NCBI GenBank assembly: GCA_965367295.1
Contig: CBDUHN010000057.1
Coordinates: forward strand, 1-13,155
DNA length: 13,155 nucleotides
From: JAIVHA01 sp965367295
Lineage (GTDB): Bacteria > Pseudomonadota > Gammaproteobacteria > DSM-19610
Direction of reading: 5' to 3'
In this document: positions 8,178 to 13,155 of the stretch, one piece after another
How the letters are laid out: the number at the start of each line of letters is the position of its first letter
Numbering within the stretch: position 1 is the first letter of the stretch
Made by a program: the position numbers and the translations under genes
Notes under the pieces: generated by a model
What the model was told of the DNA's origin: nothing
Seen by the model: only the letters and a program-made list of their open reading frames with translations
Database searches by the model: none

Positions 8178-8804
8178 ATGAGCGATTACAATACAGACAT
8201 GATCGAGAAATACCGCGGCTCATTCCTGAAAGAAGTTCAGGATAATGTCGAGGAAGGCGATTGGGTGAAGATGTGCATGCAGTGCGGCGTGTGCTCCGGT
8301 TCCTGTCCCATGGGTCCCCACTGGGAGCATCCACCACAGGAAATCTTCATGATGATTCGCGCCAACAAGCGCGAGGAAGTGCTGGAATCCAGCTCCATGT
8401 GGATGTGCACCTCCTGCTACAACTGCATTGCCCGTTGTCCGCGCGGCCTTCCCATCACCCATATCATGCACGGCCTGGCCACCTATGCGAAACGCCTCGG
8501 TCTGGCGCCCAAGGAACAGCCCACTGCCAAGTTTGCGCAGCTGTTCTGGAACAACCTGACCAAGACCGGCCGGGTAAACGAGCTGAAACTGGGCCTGCAG
8601 CTGTACTTCATGAACGGTGTCAGCGAAGGCATCAAGACCTCACTGAAAATGAAGGACATCGGCCTGGGCATGCTCAAGGCCAAGCGCATGAGTCCTATGG
8701 AAATCCTTGGTGGCCACAAGTGCAAAGACACCAAGGGTTTCCAGGCCATGCTCAAGAAGGCACAGGAACTGGAAGAAACCCGCATCGGCAAGAGCGGTAG
8801 CTAA
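8178..8804 (+). CDS. hdrC: HdrC-like 4Fe-4S protein replacing the soluble half of QmoC
   Basis: A 208-residue soluble protein with two 4Fe-4S motifs: C33-x2-C36-x2-C39-x3-CP (C43) and C77-x2-C80-x2-C83-x3-CP (C87). HIMHGLATYAKRLGL after the second motif is typical of HdrC and of the QmoC N-terminus. Classical QmoC continues into an HdrE-like membrane cytochrome; this protein has no hydrophobic membrane segment and stops at 208 residues. A separate hdrB follows 11 nt downstream. The pair should relay electrons between QmoAB and a downstream acceptor. A QmoAB-HdrCB layout is known from Gram-positive sulfate reducers and some sulfur oxidisers. The ATG is preceded by TAGGAG, which overlaps the qmoB stop. 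Calling it a shortened QmoC would also be defensible. Confidence 0.88.
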   Translation: MSDYNTDMIEKYRGSFLKEVQDNVEEGDWVKMCMQCGVCSGSCPMGPHWEHPPQEIFMMIRANKREEVLESSSMWMCTSCYNCIARCPRGLPITHIMHGLATYAKRLGLAPKEQPTAKFAQLFWNNLTKTGRVNELKLGLQLYFMNGVSEGIKTSLKMKDIGLGMLKAKRMSPMEILGGHKCKDTKGFQAMLKKAQELEETRIGKSGS

Positions 8805-8815
8805 GGAGCATATTC

Positions 8816-9715
8816 ATGGCCAAGAAATCCTATTCATTTTATCCCGGCTGCTCCTCGCAGAAGGCGGCTTCCTCCTCCAATTATCAGACCTCGGTCGGCT
8901 CCATGTGCGATGTACTGGATATCGAGCTGAACGAAATCCCGGACTGGAACTGCTGCTCCGCTTCCATCGGCTACGCGGGTGGCGGTGAATTGCCGCGCCT
9001 GGCCCTGTCTGCCCGCAATATGGCCCTGTCCGAGCAGCACCATGGCGACCAGGATATCGTCGCCACCTGTGCAGCCTGCTGGCTGGCCACCAAGGAAACC
9101 CAGGAACGCCTGCATGACAACACCGACCTGATGGCGGAGACCAATCAGGCGCTGGCCGAGGCTGGCCTCACCCTGAAGAATGACAAGAAAATTCGTCACA
9201 TGGTGGAGGTCCTGATCGAGGACTTCGGATACGACCAGCTCGGCAGTCATGTGAAAAAGCCCCTGGAAGGCATCAAGATCGCCGGCTATGTCGGCTGCCA
9301 GACCAACCGCCCCTTCGGTATCGCCGGCGAGTCCTTCGAAAACCCGAAATACCTCGACAAGATGATCGAGACCATGGGTGCAGAGGCCTGTAATGACTAT
9401 GAGAAAAAGGTGTCCTGCTGCGGCGGCGCACTGGCCTTCTCGGAACCAGAAAAGAGCCAGGCCCTGATCAAGGACATCATCGAGTCCGCCTACGATAACG
9501 GTGCCGATATGATCGTCACCCCCTGCCCGGTATGCCAGATGAATACCGAGGTCTATCAGGATCAAATCAATGCCAAATACGGCACCAAGTTCAAGATGCC
9601 GGTGGTGTACTACTCGACCCTGATGAGCGTTGCCTATGGCAAGTCGGGCAAGGAAGCGGGCCTGGATGGCCAGATCATCCGCGCCAAGCAGCTGGAAGAT
9701 ATCGCCGGCAAGTAG
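8816..9715 (+). CDS. hdrB: HdrB-like CCG-domain protein
   Basis: A 299-residue soluble protein with two complete cysteine-rich CCG domains. The first is C12-x33-C46-C47-x37-C85-x2-C88; the second is C161-x39-C201-C202-x34-C237-x2-C240. In methanogen HdrB, two such motifs bind noncubane [4Fe-4S] clusters that break or form disulfides. Both motifs are intact here, which suggests a real redox-active site and not only a structural relic. AAGGAG overlapping the hdrC stop is its ribosome site. It is the last gene of the qmoAB-hdrCB unit and is followed by a strong terminator. Its substrate is unknown: it could be a thiol/disulfide carrier, a protein disulfide such as DsrC, or it may only pass electrons on. 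Confidence 0.92.
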   Translation: MAKKSYSFYPGCSSQKAASSSNYQTSVGSMCDVLDIELNEIPDWNCCSASIGYAGGGELPRLALSARNMALSEQHHGDQDIVATCAACWLATKETQERLHDNTDLMAETNQALAEAGLTLKNDKKIRHMVEVLIEDFGYDQLGSHVKKPLEGIKIAGYVGCQTNRPFGIAGESFENPKYLDKMIETMGAEACNDYEKKVSCCGGALAFSEPEKSQALIKDIIESAYDNGADMIVTPCPVCQMNTEVYQDQINAKYGTKFKMPVVYYSTLMSVAYGKSGKEAGLDGQIIRAKQLEDIAGK

Positions 9716-9741
9716 GCAGACCCCGTTATCGAGAAAAGCAG

Positions 9742-9769
9742 AGCCCCTCTTTTAGAGGGGCTTTTTTTT
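9742..9769 (+). terminator. Intrinsic terminator of qmoAB-hdrCB
   Basis: A 9-bp perfect stem, AGCCCCTCT (9742-9750) with AGAGGGGCT (9754-9762), closes on a TTT loop and runs into eight Ts (9762-9769). It begins 27 nt after the hdrB stop. Confidence 0.95.
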
Positions 9770-9931
9770 GCATGCACGCCCGGCAAATCACCACTGGCGC
9801 AGCGCCAAAACAGCTTACAAGCTGAATGCGCCAACAATCAGACATGGTCAATTTGTTCGACGAAAAAATTTCATCCAATTGTTTTTAAAATAGATAATAA
9901 AACCATTTTCTTATTAGGGTCTGACATAAAA

Positions 9932-9949
9932 TGTAGGCATTAACTTACA
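9932..9949 (+). promoter_or_regulatory. GacA/UvrY-type upstream activating sequence
   Basis: TGTAGG (9932-9937), six bases, then CTTACA (9944-9949). The known GacA consensus is TGTAAG-N6-CTTACA, so this has one mismatch and exact spacing. Its centre is about 66 bp upstream of the predicted transcript start, the usual place for csrB/rsmZ-type genes. A further half-site, CCTACA, is at 9967-9972. The DNA just upstream (about 9840-9930) is strikingly AT-rich with no gene. Confidence 0.65.
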
Positions 9950-9970
9950 TAACATCACAGATACACCCTA

Positions 9971-9999
9971 CATACCCACTCTGAACACAAGCCTATAAT
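9971..9999 (+). promoter_or_regulatory. Core promoter of the candidate sRNA
   Basis: A perfect TATAAT -10 box lies at 9994-9999. At 17-bp spacing the -35 (CATACC, 9971-9976) is poor, as expected for an activator-dependent promoter. Transcription should start near 10006. Confidence 0.6.
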
Positions 10000-10005
10000 C
10001 TCTCA

Positions 10006-10190
10006 CCAAGTGCTGGGGGAAGCACCGATTCCCGGTCGACAGGGGGGAGCCGCAAGGCACACTGGAGGGCCTGGGTACACAAAATAACCATAAATCAAAA
10101 CGAAGGCAGGCGGTCGGGCGCACCACCCGGGTTGCCAACATACAAGTCTTCACATGCACCACTCATCGGCCCGTTTCTGGGCCGTTTTTC
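10006..10190 (+). ncRNA. Candidate CsrB/RsmZ-type small RNA
   Basis: An intergenic unit of about 185 nt from a TATAAT promoter to an intrinsic terminator, with no plausible reading frame. Stem-loop 1 (10010-10025) pairs GTGCT with AGCAC around the loop GGGGGA. A second GGA (10046-10048) sits in ACAGGGGGGA, between arms CGG (10033-10035) and CCG (10050-10052); an alternative pairing of TCCC would hide it. A third GGA (10064-10066) sits in the loop ACACTGGAGG, closed by GGC/GCC (10056-10058 with 10069-10071). An A-rich single-stranded stretch (10078-10104) precedes a structured region (10105-10136). GGA in hairpin loops is the CsrA/RsmE binding signature, and such RNAs sequester CsrA. Three motifs are few for this class. 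The GacA-like element upstream supports the call. The 5' end is inferred; another kind of sRNA remains possible. Confidence 0.55.
10167..10190 (+). terminator. Intrinsic terminator of the candidate sRNA
   Basis: CGGCCC (10167-10172) pairs perfectly with GGGCCG (10179-10184) around GTTTCT and is followed by TTTTTC. There is no annotated gene directly upstream for it to serve other than the sRNA. Confidence 0.85.
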
Positions 10191-10227
10191 TTTTCCGGTT
10201 CCGCAAAAGTGAATTATCGTACCCACG

Positions 10228-10247
10228 GGTCCGAATGAATTCGGACC
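10228..10247. promoter_or_regulatory. Perfect palindrome upstream of srkA (likely operator)
   Basis: GGTCCGAA (10228-10235), spacer TGAA, TTCGGACC (10240-10247): perfect 8-bp arms. It covers the place where a -35 would lie for the TACAAT box at 10253-10258, which suggests a repressor or activator site. The regulator is not recognised. Confidence 0.5.
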
Positions 10248-10252
10248 TACAG

Positions 10253-10258
10253 TACAAT
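10253..10258 (+). promoter_or_regulatory. Possible -10 box of srkA
   Basis: TACAAT lies 6 bp before the srkA ATG, so transcription would start at or next to the start codon. The -35 position (about 10230-10235, TCCGAA) is a poor match. The call rests on the -10 box and on the absence of a ribosome binding site. Confidence 0.35.
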
Positions 10259-10264
10259 CCACCC

Positions 10265-11257
10265 ATGACCTCACACACTCCCCCTCCTTATGATGCCCTC
10301 ACCCCGGACCTGCTGCTCAATGCCCTGGAAGGCATCGGGCTCCGCTGCGATGGGCGACTGCTGGCACTGAACAGCTATGAGAACCGCGTCTACCAGGTCG
10401 GTATCGAGGACGACACCCCGGTGATCACCAAGTTCTACCGCCCGGCCCGCTGGTCACCGGAGGCGATTCAGGAAGAGCATGATTTTGCCCATGAGCTTCT
10501 GGAACGGGAAATTCCGGTAGTCGCACCACTACGCGACGCCTCCGGCAAAAGCCTGCACGAATACGCAGGATTTCTGTTCGCGGTCTACCCACGCCAGGGA
10601 GGTCGCTGGCCCGACCTCGATCGCCGCGAGGAACGGGTCTGGATGGGGCGTTTCCTGGGCCGCATCCATGCCGTAGGGATGAGCCGCCGCTTCGAGCATC
10701 GCCCGCGACTTGACGTCGACAGCTTCGGCCGTGAGCCCCGTGACTTCCTGCTGCAGCAGAACATCATTCCCGACTACCTGCTGGGCGCGTACCACAGCCT
10801 GGTGGATGACCTGCTCGATAGCATTGCGCGCCGTTTCGAGGCCCTGGGGCCGGTGCGCAACATCCGCCTGCATGGCGACTGCCATCCGGGCAACATCCTC
10901 TGGACCGATTCCGGGCCGCACTTCGTGGACCTGGATGACTGCCGCATGGGTCCAGCCATACAGGATCTGTGGATGCTGCTTTCCGGTGACCGGGAGGAAA
11001 TGGCTCAGCAACTGGGCGCCCTGCTGGAAGGCTACCAGGATTTTGCCGATTTCGACTATTCGCAGCTGGGCCTGATCGAACCCCTGCGTACCTTGCGTAT
11101 CATTCACTATGCCGGCTGGCTGGCACGGCGTGCCGATGACCCCGCCTTCCAGCAGGCCTTCCCGTGGTTTTACGGCCCACGCTACTGGGAGGAACACATC
11201 CTGGCACTGCGCGAACAGGCAGCCGCACTGGATGAGCCGGTGATCAATCCCGCCTAG
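10265..11257 (+). CDS. srkA: SrkA/YihE-type stress response Ser/Thr kinase
   Basis: A 330-residue phosphotransferase-fold kinase; E. coli SrkA has 328. Visible landmarks are the ATP-site lysine in ITKFYRP (K56), the catalytic loop RLHGDCHPGNILW (H203, D205, N210) and the metal-binding FVDLDDCRMGP (D222, D224). SrkA is a cytoplasmic kinase in the Cpx/stress network that counters MazF-linked cell death in E. coli. The frame is open up to 10154, but the longer start overlaps the sRNA terminator and adds 37 unrelated residues. The ATG at 10265 gives family length and begins TSHTPPPYDALTPD, just before the conserved core. No Shine-Dalgarno is present before any candidate start. It is monocistronic and convergent with fba. 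Confidence 0.93.
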   Translation: MTSHTPPPYDALTPDLLLNALEGIGLRCDGRLLALNSYENRVYQVGIEDDTPVITKFYRPARWSPEAIQEEHDFAHELLEREIPVVAPLRDASGKSLHEYAGFLFAVYPRQGGRWPDLDRREERVWMGRFLGRIHAVGMSRRFEHRPRLDVDSFGREPRDFLLQQNIIPDYLLGAYHSLVDDLLDSIARRFEALGPVRNIRLHGDCHPGNILWTDSGPHFVDLDDCRMGPAIQDLWMLLSGDREEMAQQLGALLEGYQDFADFDYSQLGLIEPLRTLRIIHYAGWLARRADDPAFQQAFPWFYGPRYWEEHILALREQAAALDEPVINPA

Positions 11258-11424
11258 CTCCGGCCGCATCCGGACCAGCCCGGGTCAGCCACCGCGAATG
11301 ACCTCCGGCAACCCTGGGGCCCTGGCTTGTCAGTCACCTGCCCTTACAAATCCGACATTGCCGGCTATGGATTTTGCGCTTTTCTGCATGCATCCGCACT
11401 CATGCCATTCCTGTCTGATTCACC

Positions 11425-11457
11425 AAAAAAAAGGGCGACCCTGGGGCCGCCCTTTTT
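11425..11457. terminator. Bidirectional intrinsic terminator between srkA and fba
   Basis: GGGCG (11433-11437) pairs with CGCCC (11448-11452), flanked by eight As on the left (11425-11432) and five Ts on the right (11453-11457). Read on the minus strand it gives an 8-T tract 18 nt after the fba stop, so it is stronger for fba. It can also end srkA transcripts. The rest of 11258-11475 shows no gene. Confidence 0.88.
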
Positions 11458-11475
11458 ACATCCAGCTGTCAGATC

Positions 11476-12540
11476 CTAGTTGATCTGCGGATCCATTTCG
11501 CCAGACTCATAACGCTTGCGCATATCGTCGAGGCTGATGACCTTGATCTTGCTGGCATGGCCGGCACAACCAAAGGCTTCGTAACGGGCCTTGCAGATTT
11601 CCTTCATGGCTGCAGTAGAGGCCTTGAGGAATTTACGCGGGTCGAAGTTGGACTTGTTTTCGGCCAGATGCTTGCGGATGGCACCGGTCGAGGCCATGCG
11701 CAGGTCGGTATCGATGTTGACCTTGCGTACGCCGTACTTGATGCCTTCCTGGATTTCCTCAACGGGCACGCCGTAGGTGGTGCCCATGTCGCCACCGAAG
11801 TTGTTGATGATTTCCAGCCAATCCTGCGGCACGGAGGAAGAACCATGCATCACCAGATGGGTGTTGGGGATGCGAGCATGAATTTCCTTGATGCGATTGA
11901 TGGCCAGGATGTCACCAGTCGGTGGACGGGTGAACTTGTAAGCACCGTGGCTGGTGCCGATGGCGATGGCCAGGGCATCCACACCGGTCTTCTTCACGAA
12001 GTCGGCCGCTTCTTCCGGGTCGGTCAGCAACTGGCTGTGATCAAGCTGGTCATCGGAACCGTGACCATCTTCCTCACCCATCATGCCGGTTTCCAGGGAG
12101 CCCAGGCAGCCCAGTTCGCCTTCCACCGACACGCCGCCGGCATGGGCCATTTTCACCACTTCGGAAGTAACGGCCACGTTGTACTCATAACTGGAGGGGG
12201 TCTTCATATCCGACATCAGTGAGCCGTCCATCATCACGGAGCTGAAACCGGACTGAATGGAGCGCAGGCATACGGCCGGCTCGGAACCATGATCCTGGTG
12301 CATGACGATCGGAATGTGCGGATACATTTCCGTGGCGGCGATGATCAGGTGACGCAGGAAAGGTTCGCCAGCATAGGAACGCGCGCCGGCGGAACCCTGC
12401 ATGATGACGGGGCTGTCACACTCTTCGGCAGCCTGCATGATGGCATGCACCTGCTCCATGTTGTTGACGTTGAATGCGGGCATACCGAAATTGTTCTCGG
12501 CTGCGTAATCGAGCAGCTGACGCATGGATATCAGGGCCAT
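11476..12540 (-). CDS. fba: Class II fructose-bisphosphate aldolase, Calvin-cycle subtype
   Basis: A 354-residue zinc aldolase that interconverts fructose-1,6-bisphosphate with DHAP and glyceraldehyde-3-phosphate; in autotrophs it also makes sedoheptulose bisphosphate. The sequence shows the catalytic Asp and zinc His in MHQDHGS (D83, H84), further zinc His in GTSHGAYKF (H198) and MHGSSSVP (H232), the acidic EGELGCLG block and NIDTDLRM (275-282) for phosphate and metal binding. Length and the extended VPQDWLEIINNFGGDMGTTYGVP segment fit the CbbA-like class IIB form. AAGGAG lies 6 nt before the ATG. The pyk gene lies 117 bp upstream on the same strand, an order common in proteobacterial gap-pgk-pyk-fba clusters. 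The gap holds a TACAAT on the minus strand (12608-12613) without a good -35, so fba may also have its own promoter. Confidence 0.97.
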   Translation of the reverse strand: MALISMRQLLDYAAENNFGMPAFNVNNMEQVHAIMQAAEECDSPVIMQGSAGARSYAGEPFLRHLIIAATEMYPHIPIVMHQDHGSEPAVCLRSIQSGFSSVMMDGSLMSDMKTPSSYEYNVAVTSEVVKMAHAGGVSVEGELGCLGSLETGMMGEEDGHGSDDQLDHSQLLTDPEEAADFVKKTGVDALAIAIGTSHGAYKFTRPPTGDILAINRIKEIHARIPNTHLVMHGSSSVPQDWLEIINNFGGDMGTTYGVPVEEIQEGIKYGVRKVNIDTDLRMASTGAIRKHLAENKSNFDPRKFLKASTAAMKEICKARYEAFGCAGHASKIKVISLDDMRKRYESGEMDPQIN

Positions 12541-12657
12541 GACGGTCTCCTTAACGGTTCAGATTTTTGAAGTTAATTACCCAGGGGAAGCGTGGGAAAT
12601 ACTGATTATTGTAGAGCCCCCGCTCCCGGAAATTCACCATTACATTGCTTGCGGGAT

Positions 12658-13155
12658 CTAGAGCTGATCCACATCGTGTTCACCGACACGAATGATTTTC
12701 ATGGCATTGGTGCCACCGAGTTGTCCCATCAGATCACCCTTGGTGATAATGACCAAGTCTCCGTCACGCACCGCGCCGCGCCGCACCAGTTCGTCCACTG
12801 CTTCCCGGTTCACCTGTTTGTGATCCTGGCTGGTGACATCGAAACTGACCGGGTAGACCCCGCGGTAAAGGGTTACCTTTCTACGCGTCTCCACATGCCG
12901 GGTCAAGGCGTAGATCGGGATTCCGGAACTGATGCGCGACATCCACAAGGGCGTGGCGCCGGACTCGGTCAGGGCGGCAATTGCCTTTACACCCAGGTTG
13001 TTGGCGGTGTACATGGCAGCCTTGGCAATGGCCTCGTCGATGCGATCGAAACGAATGATCTGGCGTCGCTCCTGGGCCAGGCTGCTGCGCTGGCGTTCGG
13101 CACCACGACAGATCCGGTCCATGGCCTCCACCACCTTCGCCACGTGCTTGCCGGC
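12658..13155 (-). CDS. pyk: Pyruvate kinase, C-terminal part (runs off the right edge)
   Basis: The last 165 codons of pyruvate kinase, which converts phosphoenolpyruvate and ADP to pyruvate and ATP. The frame stays open to the window edge (AGKHVAKVVEAMDRIC), so the 5' part lies outside. The visible portion holds the end of the TIM-barrel domain and the C-terminal regulatory domain: FDRIDEAIAKAAMYTANNLG, then LTESGATPLWMSRISSGIPI, a sugar-phosphate/allosteric-type segment, and GDLVIITKGDLMGQLGGTNAMKI near the end. It stops with TAG at 12658-12660. It is likely cotranscribed with fba; no terminator is visible in the 117-bp gap. Confidence 0.96.
   Translation of the reverse strand, partial: AGKHVAKVVEAMDRICRGAERQRSSLAQERRQIIRFDRIDEAIAKAAMYTANNLGVKAIAALTESGATPLWMSRISSGIPIYALTRHVETRRKVTLYRGVYPVSFDVTSQDHKQVNREAVDELVRRGAVRDGDLVIITKGDLMGQLGGTNAMKIIRVGEHDVDQL

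Noticed and set aside
10006..10140. c-di-GMP, cobalamin or other riboswitch upstream of srkA
   Set aside because: Some segments such as GCCGCAAGGC recall aptamer pieces, but the conserved cores are not there, and an intrinsic terminator with its own promoter upstream fits a stand-alone sRNA better. A weak chance of terminator-type control of srkA remains.
9968..10162. A 64-codon minus-strand frame over the sRNA region
   Set aside because: It has no ribosome site and no recognisable motif, and it overlaps a promoter and structured RNA on the other strand.
11298..11483. A 61-codon plus-strand frame after srkA
   Set aside because: Its end runs through the bidirectional terminator; there is no ribosome site and no family resemblance.

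Overview
The window reads as chromosome of a chemolithoautotrophic, sulfur-oxidising proteobacterium, most likely a gammaproteobacterium. The evidence is a Qmo/Hdr electron-transfer operon of the kind that works with APS reductase, a CbbQ/NorQ-type AAA+ ATPase with its VWA partner, a Calvin-type class II aldolase next to pyruvate kinase, and the stress kinase SrkA. It is moderately GC-rich with short intergenic gaps. No tRNA, rRNA, insertion sequence, CRISPR array or long repeat is visible.

Layout from left to right. Positions 1-288 hold no convincing gene. Positions 289-4220 (minus strand) hold a two-gene operon: a GTG-started CbbQ/NirQ/NorQ-family MoxR ATPase, then a 1017-residue CbbO/NorD-type VWA protein. 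The first ~290 residues of that VWA protein are an RlmI-like (COG1092-type) methyltransferase domain whose catalytic DPP motif has been lost. This fusion is the most unusual coding feature here. Positions 4221-4664 form a divergent control region with a palindrome near a possible minus-strand promoter and two hairpins ahead of the plus-strand operon. Positions 4665-9715 (plus) hold qmoA-qmoB-hdrC-hdrB, tightly packed and closed by a strong terminator. The HdrE-like membrane part of classical QmoC is absent and is replaced by soluble HdrC plus HdrB; aprBA and sat are not in the window.

Positions 9771-10190 hold a probable small RNA gene. A near-perfect GacA-type upstream element (TGTAGG-N6-CTTACA) lies about 66 bp before the predicted start, a TATAAT box follows, then a roughly 185-nt transcript with three GGA motifs, two of them in hairpin loops and one in a region with competing folds, ending in an intrinsic terminator. 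This fits a CsrB/RsmZ-type CsrA-sequestering RNA. Next comes srkA (10265-11257), which has no Shine-Dalgarno sequence, a -10-like box just before its ATG and a perfect 8-bp palindrome upstream. A bidirectional terminator separates it from the convergent fba (11476-12540) and the truncated pyk (12658 to the right edge).

How the parts may work together: QmoAB-HdrCB should carry electrons between APS reductase and a carrier during sulfite oxidation. The ATPase/VWA pair is probably a remodelling chaperone for a metalloenzyme or Rubisco; its client cannot be read from the sequence. Aldolase and pyruvate kinase belong to central carbon flow. The candidate Csr RNA would bring post-transcriptional control from a Gac-type two-component system. 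All assignments come from reading motifs by eye, without database searches.
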